A DNA stretch of 64,000 bases from Hyphomicrobiales bacterium (GCA_025351165.1 JANXWK010000007.1:1-64000), one strand, 5' to 3'. Counted from the stretch's first letter, positions 28,403 to 38,370 are shown. A program made the numbers and translations. The notes: generated by a model not told the origin, from the letters alone.

Positions 28403-28786
28403 TCATCTATCTTTTACGGGTGTAATTGCAACGCTTTCGCCGCAACCGCAAGCTGATGTTTGATTTGGGTTGTTGAATACGAAAGTAGAGGCAAATTTAT
28501 CCGTTTTAACATCCATTTCAGTGCCCAGTAGAAACATCACAGCTTTAGGGTCAATAATAACTTTTACACCCTTATCTTCCACAATCTCATCATGAGGTTG
28601 AAGGCTTTCAGCATACTCCATTGTATAGGCCATGCCGGCACAACCACCATTTTTTACTCCCACCCGCAGGCCAATAATCGGCTTGTCCGAACGCGTAATT
28701 ACATCGCGCACTCGGGTAGCAGCAGCCTCTGTCAAAGACATAACCTGCAATTTACGACGTTGTTTGGGTTGCGCTTGAGTATCCAT
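28403..28786 (-). CDS. sufA: A-type iron-sulfur carrier SufA/IscA
   Basis: An A-type carrier that receives Fe-S clusters from SufBCD and delivers them to apoproteins. The three ligand cysteines are present: GGCAGMAY at about 48 and ACGCGES near the C-terminus. 127 residues with a 15-residue basic N-terminal extension. Last gene of the suf operon, 8 nt after sufT. Confidence 0.95.
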   Translation of the reverse strand: MDTQAQPKQRRKLQVMSLTEAAATRVRDVITRSDKPIIGLRVGVKNGGCAGMAYTMEYAESLQPHDEIVEDKGVKVIIDPKAVMFLLGTEMDVKTDKFASTFVFNNPNQTSACGCGESVAITPVKDR

Positions 28787-28794
28787 TAGTCACT

Positions 28795-29175
28795 CTACCA
28801 CATATCTAGAGAAATGCGCGCCTCATCTGACATCCGGCTTTGATCCCACGGGGGATCAAACACCATATCCACCTCAACACCAGACACACCTTGTACGGAT
28901 GCTACTGCGTTTTCCACCCAGCCTGGCATCTCTCCAGCTACTGGGCAGCCAGGAGCAGTTAAAGTCATATCAACTTTAACAAAGCGGTTATCGTCTATAT
29001 CAATACGGTAAATCAGGCCAAGCTCATAAATATCCGATGGTATCTCAGGATCATAAACTGTTTTGAGTGCTGCTATAATATCGTCTGTCAAACGATCAAG
29101 TTCTTCAGGCGCAAGTGCGCTGGCCCCATTAAGCTTGGCTGCATTTGGTTTATAGTCTGTTTCTATATCATTCAT
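28795..29175 (-). CDS. sufT: SufT/DUF59 iron-sulfur assembly factor
   Basis: A MIP18/DUF59 protein of 126 residues (LTDDIIAALKTVYDPEIPSDIYELGLIYRIDI, TLTAPGCPVAGEMPGWV). SufT proteins help mature Fe-S proteins under high demand. The invariant cysteine in TAPGCP is kept. Located between sufS and sufA, the standard alphaproteobacterial position. Confidence 0.94.
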   Translation of the reverse strand: MNDIETDYKPNAAKLNGASALAPEELDRLTDDIIAALKTVYDPEIPSDIYELGLIYRIDIDDNRFVKVDMTLTAPGCPVAGEMPGWVENAVASVQGVSGVEVDMVFDPPWDQSRMSDEARISLDMW

Positions 29176-29201
29176 TATCTATCTGTAACCCGATACCCGT
29201 C

Positions 29202-30422
29202 TTATGAAAACATATTTTGCGCTTTTTGTAACGCAACCGCCAAAGCATCCACCTCTGCAAAAGTATTATACATGCCAAACGATGCTCTACATGTGGCACT
29301 GACCCCAAAGCGTTTCAAGAGAGGCATTGTGCAATGTGTACCAGCTCGTACAGCCACGCCATATCTATCAATCACAGTCGCCACATCATGCGCGTGAGCA
29401 TTTTCAAACGTAAAGGACACTATAGCGCCTTTTTCGCGTGCATTGCCAATTATACGAAGCGAGTTGATTTCACCCAACCGCTGATGGGCGTATTTAACCA
29501 AAGAATCTTCGTGCGCGCGAATGGCGACTTTACCGAAGCTGTTCACATAATCAATTGCTGCGCCAAGCCCAATGGCCTGCACCAAAGGCGGCGTGCCAGC
29601 CTCAAAACGGTGGGGCGGGGTGTTGTAGGTAATGACATCTTCGCTCACATCCATAATCATCTCACCACCGCCTAAAAACGGCGGAAGCTTTTCCAGCCAC
29701 TCTGCCCTGCCCCAAAGCACGCCAATGCCTGTTGGCGCATAGAGCTTGTGTCCAGTAAAAATGTAAAAGTCACAGCCAATATCCTGCACATCAACATCAA
29801 GATGCACGGCCGCCTGGCTGCCATCCACAACCGTCATAATACCGCGCTCACGCGCAAGCCGTACAATGTCTTTTATCGGTGTAATTGTGCCAAGCGCATT
29901 GGACATGTGCGTGATGGACACAACCTTCGTGCGGGGTGTCAGCAGCTTTTCATAGGTTTCAAGATTGAAATTCCCATCATCATCCACAGGCACCCATTTA
30001 ATAAGCGCGCCTTTATGCTCACGATGATAATGCCAAGGCACAATATTGGCATGGTGCTCCATAATCGAAAGCACAATCTCATCGCCGTTATTTATGTGCT
30101 GTTGCCCAAATGAGGAGGCCACAAGGTTGAACGCCTCGGTTGCGTTTTTGGTGAAGATAATTTCATCAACGTTAGGCGCATTAATAAAGGCCCGCACTTT
30201 TTCTCTTGCGCCCTCATAGGCCTCAGTTGCAGCATTAGCCAAATAGTGCAAGCCTCTGTGAACATTGGAATATTCTTTTTCATAAGCCTGTGTCATACGC
30301 TCAAGAACCTGACGCGGCTTTTGGGCAGAGGCAGCATTGTCCAAATATACCAGCGGCTTACCATAAACACTCATGGCAAGGGCTGGAAAGTCTGCACGGA
30401 TTTTGGATATGGGGTATGTCAT
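29202..30422 (-). CDS. sufS: Cysteine desulfurase SufS
   Basis: A class II PLP-dependent desulfurase (406 residues) that mobilises sulfur from cysteine for SufBCD. Seen: YLDNAASAQKPRQVLERM, the PLP-lysine site FYIFTGHKLYAPTGIGVLWG, and the catalytic cysteine in VAVRAGTHCTMPLLKRFG, the short-loop type typical of SufS. It is the second desulfurase in the operon; the first, at 34599, is of the NifS/IscS type. Separated from sufD by about 150 nt containing a palindromic repeat element. Confidence 0.96.
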   Translation of the reverse strand: MTYPISKIRADFPALAMSVYGKPLVYLDNAASAQKPRQVLERMTQAYEKEYSNVHRGLHYLANAATEAYEGAREKVRAFINAPNVDEIIFTKNATEAFNLVASSFGQQHINNGDEIVLSIMEHHANIVPWHYHREHKGALIKWVPVDDDGNFNLETYEKLLTPRTKVVSITHMSNALGTITPIKDIVRLARERGIMTVVDGSQAAVHLDVDVQDIGCDFYIFTGHKLYAPTGIGVLWGRAEWLEKLPPFLGGGEMIMDVSEDVITYNTPPHRFEAGTPPLVQAIGLGAAIDYVNSFGKVAIRAHEDSLVKYAHQRLGEINSLRIIGNAREKGAIVSFTFENAHAHDVATVIDRYGVAVRAGTHCTMPLLKRFGVSATCRASFGMYNTFAEVDALAVALQKAQNMFS

Positions 30423-30465
30423 AATTTTATTTCTGCATTAAAACCAAACTCTACACTGATTTGTC

Positions 30466-30541
30466 CCATCATTACGAGGAGCAAAGCGACGCGGCAATCC
30501 ATTAAATTTAAGGACTGGATTGCACACGTTCTCGCAAAAAC
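30466..30541. repeat. Palindromic intergenic repeat, copy A1 (sufD-sufS gap)
   Basis: A degenerate inverted-repeat element. The left part is CATTACGAGGAGCAAAGCG, then CGGCAATCCA, an AT-rich centre, TGGATTGC, and a decayed right end. Copies A2 (33031-33104) and A3 (36611-36689) share the same plan. Such elements are known dispersed repeats in alphaproteobacteria. Within the suf transcript it could fold into a hairpin. Confidence 0.65.
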
Positions 30542-30572
30542 ATTAGATTAGAATTGATCCTTAACACTGACC

Positions 30573-31895
30573 CTACCGCTCGCTTAACCACGCATCTACT
30601 TCAGCGTTCAGCGCATCGCGCATAGGTTCGTGTTCAACAAACTCAATTGCTTCACCCAAAAAGGCTTGTATCATCAAGCGTTCTGCCTCTGGCTTTGGCA
30701 ATCCACGCGCCATGAGGTAAAATAACAGCTCATCATCCAGGGCACCAACAGTTGCGCCATGTCCGCATACCACATCATCTGCAAAAATTTCAAGCTCTGG
30801 CTTGTTGTTCATTGTGGCAGTGTCGGACAATAACAACGTGTTGCTTTTCATGCCTCCATCAGTTTTTTGAGCATGTTGGCGCACAATAACCTTGCCTTGG
30901 TACACGCCCGTTGCATCGCCATCCACTACATGTTTGAACAGCTCACGGCTAATGCCATTGGCCTTGGCATGATCCATAATCAGTGTTGTATCAGCAAACT
31001 GTGTACCTTTAAGCATAGTCACGCCGCGCAACCCTGCCACTGCACCCTCACCAGAATATTGCACATAAAGCTGACGGCGTGAAAAGCCTCCTCCTTGCAC
31101 CAAAGCAAAGCTGTTAAATTCAGCTTTTGGTCCTAAATTTGCGGTAACTGTTGCTAAATAAAGCGTGCGTTTAGCCATATCCTGACGCACTATATGCTCG
31201 ACCTTTGAATCAGCGCCCAACACGAATTCAACCGCGTCATTTACTTGTGCATCACACTCCGCCCCACCTTCATGTATCTCAATCACTGTGAGCTTCGCCC
31301 CTGCCCCAACCACAACCAGTGATCTTGCAGATGATGATACATTTAATCCTTTTGAGCACAAACTTATCAGCGCAATCGGTGTATCAATCTGTGAGTTGTC
31401 TGCCAATTCCAGCACAACACCATCACGCATGAATGCAGCATTGAGGCAAAGCGCATGGTCGCCCTTGGCAACATCCAACGCACCTAGATGCTGCAATAAA
31501 TCAGGCCGTGAACCACCCAAAACATCTGCCATGGATGTAAATATCACGCCTTGTGGCAAATCAGCGATATTAGATAGTTCCGGCACAAATGCACCATTGA
31601 GCAGCACAAGACTTACGCCTTCATAGTGGGCAAGTGCAGCTTTTGCCTCAATAATCTGTGCTTGTGTTGGCAAATCTGCCAAAGGCTGAATGAAGCGCAT
31701 TTCCTTGCGCAAATCTGTGTAATGCCAATGCTCAACGCGCTTGTTTGGCAAGCCAAGTGCTTGAAATGCAGCAAAAGCGTCTTCACGCATTGCATGGGTC
31801 GCAGCATCTCCTGAAAGCTTTGCTTTTTGGGCTATAAACTGCTGTATTAAAGCAAGCTCTGCGGCGGTTTTGAGGGGAGTGATAATCGCGTTCAT
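30573..31895 (-). CDS. sufD: Fe-S cluster assembly scaffold subunit SufD
   Basis: SufD pairs with SufB and SufC in the SufBC2D scaffold complex. 440 residues. The N-terminal helical part ([18 protein letters not shown]) precedes the beta-helix core. The C-terminal region is [34 protein letters not shown] with [28 protein letters not shown], including the conserved CGHG motif. Starts in a 4-nt overlap with sufC (ATGA). Confidence 0.96.
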   Translation of the reverse strand: MNAIITPLKTAAELALIQQFIAQKAKLSGDAATHAMREDAFAAFQALGLPNKRVEHWHYTDLRKEMRFIQPLADLPTQAQIIEAKAALAHYEGVSLVLLNGAFVPELSNIADLPQGVIFTSMADVLGGSRPDLLQHLGALDVAKGDHALCLNAAFMRDGVVLELADNSQIDTPIALISLCSKGLNVSSSARSLVVVGAGAKLTVIEIHEGGAECDAQVNDAVEFVLGADSKVEHIVRQDMAKRTLYLATVTANLGPKAEFNSFALVQGGGFSRRQLYVQYSGEGAVAGLRGVTMLKGTQFADTTLIMDHAKANGISRELFKHVVDGDATGVYQGKVIVRQHAQKTDGGMKSNTLLLSDTATMNNKPELEIFADDVVCGHGATVGALDDELLFYLMARGLPKPEAERLMIQAFLGEAIEFVEHEPMRDALNAEVDAWLSER

Positions 31896-32644
31896 GCCGC
31901 AGCCTGGTAATCACGATAGCCATTGGCTTCAAGTTCAAGCGCAAGCTCTTTGCCGCCAGATTTAACAATACGCCCTGCATTCATCACATGCACCACATCT
32001 GGCACAATATGGTTGAGCAAACGCTGATAATGCGTAATCACTAAAAAACCGCGATCAGGCGAGCGAAGCGCGTTTACACCCTCAGATACAATCCGCAACG
32101 CATCTATATCTAGGCCAGAATCGGTTTCGTCCAAAATGCATATACGTGGCTCAAGCAAGGCCATTTGCAAAATCTCCATACGCTTTTTCTCACCGCCTGA
32201 AAAGCCAACATTCAATGCACGTTTCAGCATATCGCGGTTGATTTGAAGCTTATCAGCGGCAGAAAACGTACGCTTCATAAATTCTGGTGTTGTGAACACA
32301 TCTTCGCCGCGCTGCTTGCGCTGGGCATTAAGTGCTGCTTTGAGGAAGGTCATGGTGGCAACACCAGGAATTTCAATCGGGTATTGAAACGCCAAAAACA
32401 CACCAGCTGCTGCACGCTCATTGGCCTCCATTTTCAGAATATTCACGCCATCAAGCAAAATTTCGCCATCCAGCACCTCGTAATCGGGTTTTCCCGCAAT
32501 TACGTAGCTCAGCGTCGATTTGCCAGAACCATTTGGCCCCATAATAGCTGCAACCTCACCTTTGTGAACAGTGAGGTTCAAGCCATTAAGAATTTTTTTT
32601 GACCCATCTTCTATGGCAACGTGCAGGTTTTTAATTTCTAACAT
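31892..32644 (-). CDS. sufC: Fe-S cluster assembly ATPase SufC
   Basis: The ABC-type ATPase of SufBC2D. 250 residues: Walker [17 protein letters not shown], signature [13 protein letters not shown], Walker [16 protein letters not shown]. The EKKR variant of the ABC signature is typical of SufC. It follows sufB only after a 530-nt gap that holds a small gene and two palindromic repeat elements. Confidence 0.97.
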   Translation of the reverse strand: MLEIKNLHVAIEDGSKKILNGLNLTVHKGEVAAIMGPNGSGKSTLSYVIAGKPDYEVLDGEILLDGVNILKMEANERAAAGVFLAFQYPIEIPGVATMTFLKAALNAQRKQRGEDVFTTPEFMKRTFSAADKLQINRDMLKRALNVGFSGGEKKRMEILQMALLEPRICILDETDSGLDIDALRIVSEGVNALRSPDRGFLVITHYQRLLNHIVPDVVHVMNAGRIVKSGGKELALELEANGYRDYQAAA

Positions 32645-32669
32645 TATACTCTCTCTTTGTGTCCACCGA

Positions 32670-32757
32670 CGTCATGCGTGGGCTTGACCCGCGTATACAC
32701 GTCTTCATAGTTTTGAGTTTCAAGATGTGGATACGCGGGTCAAGCCCGCGCATGACG
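32670..32757. repeat. GC-rich 31-bp inverted repeat element (type B)
   Basis: Left arm 32670-32700 and right arm 32727-32757 are complementary at 29 of 31 positions. They start CGTCATGCGTGGGCTTGACC and end with CATGACG, around a 26-nt AT-rich loop. The arms are far richer in G+C than the surroundings, suggesting a mobile palindromic element. It resembles CGTCATGC...GGGCTTGACCCG repeats common in alphaproteobacterial intergenic regions. It lies 25 nt upstream of the sufC start codon. Confidence 0.8.
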
Positions 32758-32763
32758 AGCGCC

Positions 32764-32967
32764 TTACATCCCTTTAGCCTCACGCACTTTTTGCGCCCTG
32801 ATTTTCAGTGTAACAGTGGCGAGCTGACGATTTAAATTCATGAGTAACATGCTTGCGCTTGTTGGCGTTGGGCGAGCAAGTTGTTTGCGCCCCATATCGG
32901 CCTGCTGCGCTGCAATTGCATCGGTCAGGCGTTTTTGTTCAATTATTAAATTTTCAACATCACTCAT
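32764..32967 (-). CDS. Small helical protein between sufB and sufC
   Basis: 67 residues, mostly predicted helix with a possible coiled coil (MSDVENLIIEQKRLTDAIAA), a central PTPTSASMLLMNL turn and a basic C-terminus (KIRAQKVREAKGM). AGGAAAG lies about 11 nt before the ATG. It occupies the sufB-sufC gap on the operon strand, flanked by repeat elements B and A2. No family recognised. The amino-acid make-up looks coding, but a chance frame cannot be excluded. Confidence 0.5.
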   Translation of the reverse strand: MSDVENLIIEQKRLTDAIAAQQADMGRKQLARPTPTSASMLLMNLNRQLATVTLKIRAQKVREAKGM

Positions 32968-33030
32968 TCTATTATCTTTCCTATATATTTTAAAAATATT
33001 TCAAAAAAATCGGTTATTGAATATAAGAGC

Positions 33031-33104
33031 CGTCATTACGAGGAACGAAGCAATCCAGTTCTTAAAATTTTTCTGGATTGCCGTGCTACGCTCTCAATCA
33101 CGAG
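33031..33104. repeat. Palindromic intergenic repeat, copy A2 (sufB downstream)
   Basis: The best-preserved copy of the type A element. CGTCATTACGAGGAACGAAG is followed by CAATCCAG, an AT centre (TTCTTAAAATTTTT), CTGGATTG, then a decayed right end (CCGTGCTACGCTCTCAATCACGA). It lies just downstream of the sufB stop. Confidence 0.7.
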
Positions 33105-33108
33105 TAAC

Positions 33109-34578
33109 CTATCCCACACTTCCTTCCAAACTAATTGCAATCAGCTTTTGTGCCTCAACGGCAAATTCCATTGGCAGATGCTGCAAAACATCCTTCACAA
33201 AACCATTCACAATCACTGCTGTTGCTTCCTCCGCTGACAACCCCCGTGCCTGGCAATAAAACAGCTGATCCTCAGAAATTTTAGATGTCGTTGCCTCATG
33301 TTCAAACATGGCACTAGAGGTTTTTGCCTCCATGTAGGGCACTGTATGCGCGCCGCACTGATCGCCAATCAGCAGGCTGTCGCAATTGGTAAAATTACGT
33401 GCGTTGGTTGCTTTTCTGTGCGCGGATACCTGCCCACGATAGGTGTTGTCAGACCGCCCTGCTGCAATGCCTTTTGAAATGATGCGGCTGGTAGTGTTTT
33501 TGCCCAAATGAATCATCTTCGTGCCGCTATCAACCTGCTGACGCCCATTGGAAATCGCAATGGAGTAGAACTCGCCCTGCGATTCATCTCCGCGCAACAC
33601 CACACTTGGATATTTCCATGTGATGGCAGATCCAGTTTCAACTTGTGTCCATGATATTTTCGATTTGCGGCCACGGCAATCGCCGCGCTTGGTCACGAAA
33701 TTATAAATGCCGCCCTTGCCCTCGCTATCGCCCGGATACCAGTTTTGCACGGTGGAATATTTAATCTCTGCTTCGTCCATTACAATTAGCTCTACACAAG
33801 CTGCATGAAGCTGATTTTCATCGCGTTGTGGAGCTGTACAGCCTTCCAAATAACTTACATAAGAGCCAGCCTCGGCAATAATCAAGGTGCGTTCAAACTG
33901 ACCCGTGTTTTTCTCATTTATGCGGAAATACGTGGACAGCTCCATAGGGCAGCGCACACCCTTTGGAATATACACAAAAGATCCATCAGAAAACACAGCA
34001 GCATTGAGCGTTGCGTAATAATTGTCGTTGGACGAAATAACTGTACCAAGATATTTACGCACAAGCTCAGGGTGCTCTTTGACTGCCTCTGAAATTGAAC
34101 AGAAAATAACGCCAGCTTTCAATAGTTCAGCCTTGAATGTTGTCACAACAGACACAGAATCAAACACCGCGTCCACGGCGATTTTAGATGTCTGGACTCC
34201 TGCCAGAATTTCCTGCTCGCGCAAGGGGATGCCCAGCTTTTCGTAAACACGCAAAAGCTCAGGATCGACATCATCAATCGATTTTGGCCCAGGCGTCGAT
34301 TTTGGCGCCGAATAATAATAGAGTTCCTGATAGTCAATTTCAGGATATTGCACCTTGGACCATTCAGGGCGCACCATTGTCAACCAGCGACGATACGCCT
34401 CCAGCCGCCATTCCAGCAGCCAGTCTGGCTCATTTTTCTTGGCGGAAATAAAACGTACAATATCCTCTGACAGGCCTTTAGGAGCCTTGTCAGTTTCAAT
34501 ATCGGTAACAAAACCATATTTATACTGGTCAACATCAATCAGTTTGACCTGCTCTACTGTTTCTAAAACGGCTGCCAT
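33109..34578 (-). CDS. sufB: Fe-S cluster assembly scaffold subunit SufB
   Basis: The cluster-building core of SufBC2D, 489 residues. Family blocks seen: the N-terminal [73 protein letters not shown], and the C-terminal SALIGDQ-type stretch ([22 protein letters not shown]) with [22 protein letters not shown] lies 7 nt before the start. Follows the NifS-like desulfurase by 20 nt. Confidence 0.97.
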   Translation of the reverse strand: MAAVLETVEQVKLIDVDQYKYGFVTDIETDKAPKGLSEDIVRFISAKKNEPDWLLEWRLEAYRRWLTMVRPEWSKVQYPEIDYQELYYYSAPKSTPGPKSIDDVDPELLRVYEKLGIPLREQEILAGVQTSKIAVDAVFDSVSVVTTFKAELLKAGVIFCSISEAVKEHPELVRKYLGTVISSNDNYYATLNAAVFSDGSFVYIPKGVRCPMELSTYFRINEKNTGQFERTLIIAEAGSYVSYLEGCTAPQRDENQLHAACVELIVMDEAEIKYSTVQNWYPGDSEGKGGIYNFVTKRGDCRGRKSKISWTQVETGSAITWKYPSVVLRGDESQGEFYSIAISNGRQQVDSGTKMIHLGKNTTSRIISKGIAAGRSDNTYRGQVSAHRKATNARNFTNCDSLLIGDQCGAHTVPYMEAKTSSAMFEHEATTSKISEDQLFYCQARGLSAEEATAVIVNGFVKDVLQHLPMEFAVEAQKLIAISLEGSVG

Positions 34579-34598
34579 TTTGTGTCTCCTGTCCGCCC

Positions 34599-35744
34599 TT
34601 AAGCGGCCCGTATCTCGTATTTATGTAATGATTTGAGCCTATTTTCCAAGGCCAACAAGAATTTGGTGATGTCAATTTTGCCAGTTGTTGGCCCAAGGCT
34701 CACACGAATTGCAGCCACTGCTAGCTCATCTAGCACACCCATTGCCACAAGAACATGCGATTTACGGACTTTTCCAGATGAACATGCAGAGCCAGATGAA
34801 ACCGAGATGCCATCCATGTCAAAACCAATTAGTGCTGTTTCTGCCAAAAGGCCAGTAATGGCAAAGCAGGTAGTGTTTGGCAGGCGCTCAACACCAGCAC
34901 TGAATATGGTCGTATCTGGGGCAAGCTTTAAAATGCCTGCTTCCAGCATGTTACGCAGATTTTGCACATCCTGCATCTTATACATGTGCTTGACTGCCAT
35001 ATTTGCCGCCATGCCAAAGCCTGCTATGCCTGCAACATTTTCAGTGCCAGCACGCTGCCCACGTTCCTGCCCACCACCTTTGATAAGGCTTGTACCAAGC
35101 CTTATTTTTTCATTGGCAAAAATAAATGCACCTACGCCTTTTGGGCCACCAAATTTATGGGCTGACAGCGTCAAAATATCTGCGCCAAGTTCAACCATCC
35201 CAACAGGTATTTTACCTGCGGCCTGCACGGCATCCACATGTACCAAACCTCTGGCCTGATGCACAAGTTCAGCAGCCTCTGCAACAGGCTGAATAACACC
35301 TGTTTCATTATTGGCCAACTGAAGAGACAATAACGGCCGCCCTGATTTTGCTAACTCATCTGATAAAAATTTTAAATTTAGCCTGCCATTTGTATCCACT
35401 GGAAGTACAGTTATCAAATCAGATGCAAATTGTCCGCCTGTCAAACTGCATGAATGCTCGACTGCACTTACCAAAAGGCGATCAACGCCAAGCGATGCAG
35501 TTAAAACCGTATTTGCCGCCTCTGTGCCGCTGGATGTAAAAAATACATTTTTGGCGGAGGCTCCAACCAGTTTTGCAACATCGCCTCTTGCAGACTCAAT
35601 TACAGCCCGCGCTTCACGCCCATCCGCATGCACTGATGATGGATTGCCAATAATGCCTAAAACGCGCGTCATCTCTTGCAGAACCTCTGGTAAAAGAGGC
35701 GCGGTTGCATTCCAGTCAAGATAGATGCGCTCATGAAAGAACAT
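34599..35744 (-). CDS. Class I cysteine desulfurase (NifS/IscS type)
   Basis: A 381-residue PLP enzyme: [19 protein letters not shown] at the start, the PLP-lysine site [20 protein letters not shown], and the catalytic cysteine in the long flexible loop [21 protein letters not shown]. The long loop places it with NifS/IscS rather than SufS. As first gene of the operon it may supply sulfur in addition to SufS; this redundancy is common in alphaproteobacterial suf clusters. Confidence 0.93.
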   Translation of the reverse strand: MFFHERIYLDWNATAPLLPEVLQEMTRVLGIIGNPSSVHADGREARAVIESARGDVAKLVGASAKNVFFTSSGTEAANTVLTASLGVDRLLVSAVEHSCSLTGGQFASDLITVLPVDTNGRLNLKFLSDELAKSGRPLLSLQLANNETGVIQPVAEAAELVHQARGLVHVDAVQAAGKIPVGMVELGADILTLSAHKFGGPKGVGAFIFANEKIRLGTSLIKGGGQERGQRAGTENVAGIAGFGMAANMAVKHMYKMQDVQNLRNMLEAGILKLAPDTTIFSAGVERLPNTTCFAITGLLAETALIGFDMDGISVSSGSACSSGKVRKSHVLVAMGVLDELAVAAIRVSLGPTTGKIDITKFLLALENRLKSLHKYEIRAA

Positions 35745-35868
35745 TATTTTAATATACCTTGCAGCTCAAAACATAAAAAGCTTGCAATTTTCACTCGTAA
35801 TCATGCAAAACGAAAAAGGCGATTTGCAGTTAAACGCAAACTCACACATGCACAACCATAGCGTGTTT

Positions 35869-35885
35869 GTTAGAATTATTCTAAC
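35869..35885. promoter_or_regulatory. Irr-type iron control element (ICE box) at the suf promoter
   Basis: GTTAGAATTATTCTAAC is a perfect 17-bp palindrome. It contains TTAGAA-N3-TTCTAA, the core of the ICE motif bound by the haem-responsive regulator Irr in Hyphomicrobiales and Rhodobacterales. It falls directly downstream of the predicted -10, over the expected start of the suf transcript. Bound Irr would therefore repress the operon. Irr itself is not in the window. Confidence 0.65.
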
Positions 35886-35887
35886 AC

Positions 35888-35917
35888 ATATTAGCGTATA
35901 GTCTAACCTTGCGTCAA
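35888..35917 (-). promoter_or_regulatory. Sigma-70-type promoter of the suf operon
   Basis: On the minus strand TTGACG (35912-35917) is followed after 18 nt by TAATAT (35888-35893). The start would be about 35881, inside the ICE box. A further inverted pair TTAG-N8-CTAA lies in the spacer, possibly a second operator site (for example for an Rrf2-type regulator); that is speculative. Confidence 0.55.
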
Positions 35918-35953
35918 GTTTGCTTGAAACAGGTGAGACAAAAGGAACAATAA

Positions 35954-36601
35954 ATGCCAGAGGTTATTTTTAACGGCCCTGCTGGGCGTCTTGAGGGTCG
36001 CTATCATCAGGCCAAAATGCGTGGAGCGCCAATAGCGCTGCTGCTCCATCCCCACCCGCAATTTGGCGGCACGATGAATAACCAGATCATTTATCAAATG
36101 TACTACACTTTTGTAGAACGCGGATTTTCTGTTCTACGCTTTAATTTCAGAGGTGTCGGACGCTCTCAAGGCTCGTTCGATCATGGATCTGGCGAGCTGT
36201 CAGATGCAGCCTCTGCTATGGACTGGGCGCAGGCGCTTAACCCAGATGCACGCGCCTGCTGGATCGCCGGTGTGTCATTTGGGGCATGGATTGGAATGCA
36301 GTTGCTCATGCGCCGTCCAGAGGTAGAGGCCTTTATTAATGTTGCCGCACCTGCCAATCGCTTTGACTTCTCGTTTTTGGCTCCTTGCCCGTCATCTGGC
36401 CTGTTTTTGCATGGTGAACTTGATCGCGTTGCTCCTTACAAGGAAGTTATCAGCGTCATTGAGAAGGTTAAAACACAAAAGGGTATCAAGCTTGAGCATG
36501 TTGTTATTGATGGAGCCAATCATTTTTTTGATGGTCATGTAGACGAGCTGATTCAGGAAATGACGGCCTATCTGGATCAAAGATTAAGCGAAGTTAAGTA
36601 G
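35954..36601 (+). CDS. Alpha/beta hydrolase
   Basis: A 215-residue serine hydrolase of the compact family often found divergent from suf operons in alphaproteobacteria. Features: LLLHPHPQFGGTMNNQ at about 29-44, FNFRGVGRSQG, nucleophile elbow GVSFGAW (Ser about 107), the acid in LHGELDRVAP and the final histidine in IDGANHFFDGH. The HPHP-GGTM motif is characteristic of this subgroup. Substrate unknown. Confidence 0.88.
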   Translation: MPEVIFNGPAGRLEGRYHQAKMRGAPIALLLHPHPQFGGTMNNQIIYQMYYTFVERGFSVLRFNFRGVGRSQGSFDHGSGELSDAASAMDWAQALNPDARACWIAGVSFGAWIGMQLLMRRPEVEAFINVAAPANRFDFSFLAPCPSSGLFLHGELDRVAPYKEVISVIEKVKTQKGIKLEHVVIDGANHFFDGHVDELIQEMTAYLDQRLSEVK

Positions 36602-36610
36602 TTTATTTTC

Positions 36611-36689
36611 TTGTCATTGTAAGGAGCAAAGCAGTTCAGAAATTTTTAAAAAAACTGAATTGTTGCGTCTTTTTGCTTCTCACTTTGAC
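36611..36689. repeat. Palindromic intergenic repeat, copy A3 (before tyrS)
   Basis: A degenerate type A copy: TGTCATTGTAAGGAGCAAAG, then CAGTTC, an AT-rich centre, GAATTG, and the right end TTTGCTTCTCACTTTGAC. It retains both ends but has drifted more than A1 and A2. Confidence 0.6.
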
Positions 36690-36735
36690 AGTTAAAAACA
36701 TTAAAAATTAAATCCTGGAAAACCTTTTTAAAAAT

Positions 36736-37998
36736 ATGCAAACCTTCAAATCCTCTTTTCTCCAAACCCTGCAAGAGCGTGGTTTCATCCATCAATGCTC
36801 AGATTTTGAGGGTGTGGATGCGCTGGCACTCAAAGGCGAGCTTATTGCCTATGTTGGCTATGACTGCACAGCTGCGTCACTTCATATTGGCAATCTTTTG
36901 TCCATCATGATGCTGCATCATCTGCAGGCCAGCGGCAACAAACCCATTACCCTCATGGGCGGCGGCACAACCCGCGTTGGAGATCCCTCTGGCAAGGATG
37001 AGACTCGCAAACTCCTCACTGTTGAACAGATAAATGACAATAAAAACAGTATAAAACAGGTATTTTCCAAGCTGCTCACATTTGGTGACGGCAAAACCGA
37101 CTGCATCATGCTGGATAACGCAGATTGGCTCACAAAGCTCAATTATATTGATATGCTGCGTGATATTGGACGTCATTTTTCTGTCAACCGCATGCTGTCA
37201 ATGGACTCAGTCAAGCTGCGCCTAGAGCGCGATCAGGAAATGTCATTCATAGAGTTCAACTACATGATCTTGCAGGCCTATGATTTTGTGGAGCTTGCCC
37301 GCAATTACGGCTGTAATCTGCAAATGGGTGGTTCAGACCAATGGGGCAATATCATCAATGGTGTTGATCTTGGTCGCCGAATGAAAAACAAAGAAGTGGA
37401 AGCGCATCAGTTATATGCGCTGACAACACCACTGCTGACGACTGCATCTGGTGCCAAAATGGGTAAAACAGCTTCTGGCGCAGTCTGGCTGAATGCTGAC
37501 ATGTTTAGCGCCTATGACTATTGGCAATTCTGGCGCAATACTGAAGATGCAGATGTAGCGCGTTTTCTAAAGCTGTTTACATTATTGCCGATGGATGAAA
37601 TTGCAAAGCTGGAAGCATTGCAGGGCGCAGATATCAATAATGCAAAAATCAGGCTGGCAACGGAAGCAACTGCACTTATTCATGGGACTGATGCTGCAAA
37701 TCAAGCGGCAGACACAGCCCGTAAAACCTTTGAACAAGGCATAGTTGCAACCAACTTGCCAACCTTTGAATATCCACGTGCTGAAATTATTGGTATGGGC
37801 GTGCTAGACGCGTTCAGAATAACACAGCTTTGTGCATCCAATGGTGAAGCCCGCCGCCTGATTGCAGGTGGCGGGTTAAGCGTCAATAGTGTCAGTGTTA
37901 CCAGCCATACACACATATTGTCTGAAACTGATATAGTTGAGAGTTTTGTTAAACTTTCTTTTGGAAAGAAGAAAAATGCACTTCTAAAAGCCATTTAA
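36736..37998 (+). CDS. tyrS: Tyrosyl-tRNA synthetase
   Basis: Class I synthetase, 420 residues. [19 protein letters not shown] holds the HIGH-type motif (HIGN), [17 protein letters not shown] forms the tyrosine pocket, and [12 protein letters not shown] is the KMSKS loop. A C-terminal S4-like RNA-binding region includes [18 protein letters not shown]. Full family length. Confidence 0.97.
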   Translation: MQTFKSSFLQTLQERGFIHQCSDFEGVDALALKGELIAYVGYDCTAASLHIGNLLSIMMLHHLQASGNKPITLMGGGTTRVGDPSGKDETRKLLTVEQINDNKNSIKQVFSKLLTFGDGKTDCIMLDNADWLTKLNYIDMLRDIGRHFSVNRMLSMDSVKLRLERDQEMSFIEFNYMILQAYDFVELARNYGCNLQMGGSDQWGNIINGVDLGRRMKNKEVEAHQLYALTTPLLTTASGAKMGKTASGAVWLNADMFSAYDYWQFWRNTEDADVARFLKLFTLLPMDEIAKLEALQGADINNAKIRLATEATALIHGTDAANQAADTARKTFEQGIVATNLPTFEYPRAEIIGMGVLDAFRITQLCASNGEARRLIAGGGLSVNSVSVTSHTHILSETDIVESFVKLSFGKKKNALLKAI

Positions 37999-38108
37999 AA
38001 GTTCATGTGCCGGTATATTTTTTGAACCTGGGACATGTAGTCAAGTTGCGTATGCACATCTGATGTGACTACAACTCTCAGACAGATTATTTTACTTCTG
38101 GAGCATTA

Positions 38109-38303
38109 ATGTCTGATATTTTAAAGTGGATAACCCCATTAGCCCTTGCAGCTGTTGTTATAGTCTTAGGCATGGGACTTATCAACATGATGCGAGGCGG
38201 AAGTCCCAATACCTCCCAGAAACTAATGCGATGGCGTGTTGGGCTACAGTTTATAGCTGTGATTATTCTAATGGGAATTTTGTTTTTCAAAAGCCGAACA
38301 TGA
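38109..38303 (+). CDS. HIG1 domain twin-transmembrane protein
   Basis: A 64-residue protein with two hydrophobic segments (about 8-27 and 44-60) around a polar loop with the HIG1-type pattern GGSPNTSQKLMRWRVGLQF. HIG1 proteins associate with cytochrome c oxidase in mitochondria and some bacteria. It sits 67 nt before the cobalamin adenosyltransferase gene, a pairing often seen in alphaproteobacteria. Confidence 0.9.
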   Translation: MSDILKWITPLALAAVVIVLGMGLINMMRGGSPNTSQKLMRWRVGLQFIAVIILMGILFFKSRT

Positions 38304-38370
38304 ATTATTGCTTGCACTTGTTGTCAGATTTTCTGCATAGGTTGTTTATTAATAGCAGGGAAAAATCTTC

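Noticed and set aside
38037-38072. Inverted repeat GTAGTCA/TGACTAC after tyrS as a terminator
   Set aside because: Seven base pairs around a 22-nt loop with no T-run is too weak to call.
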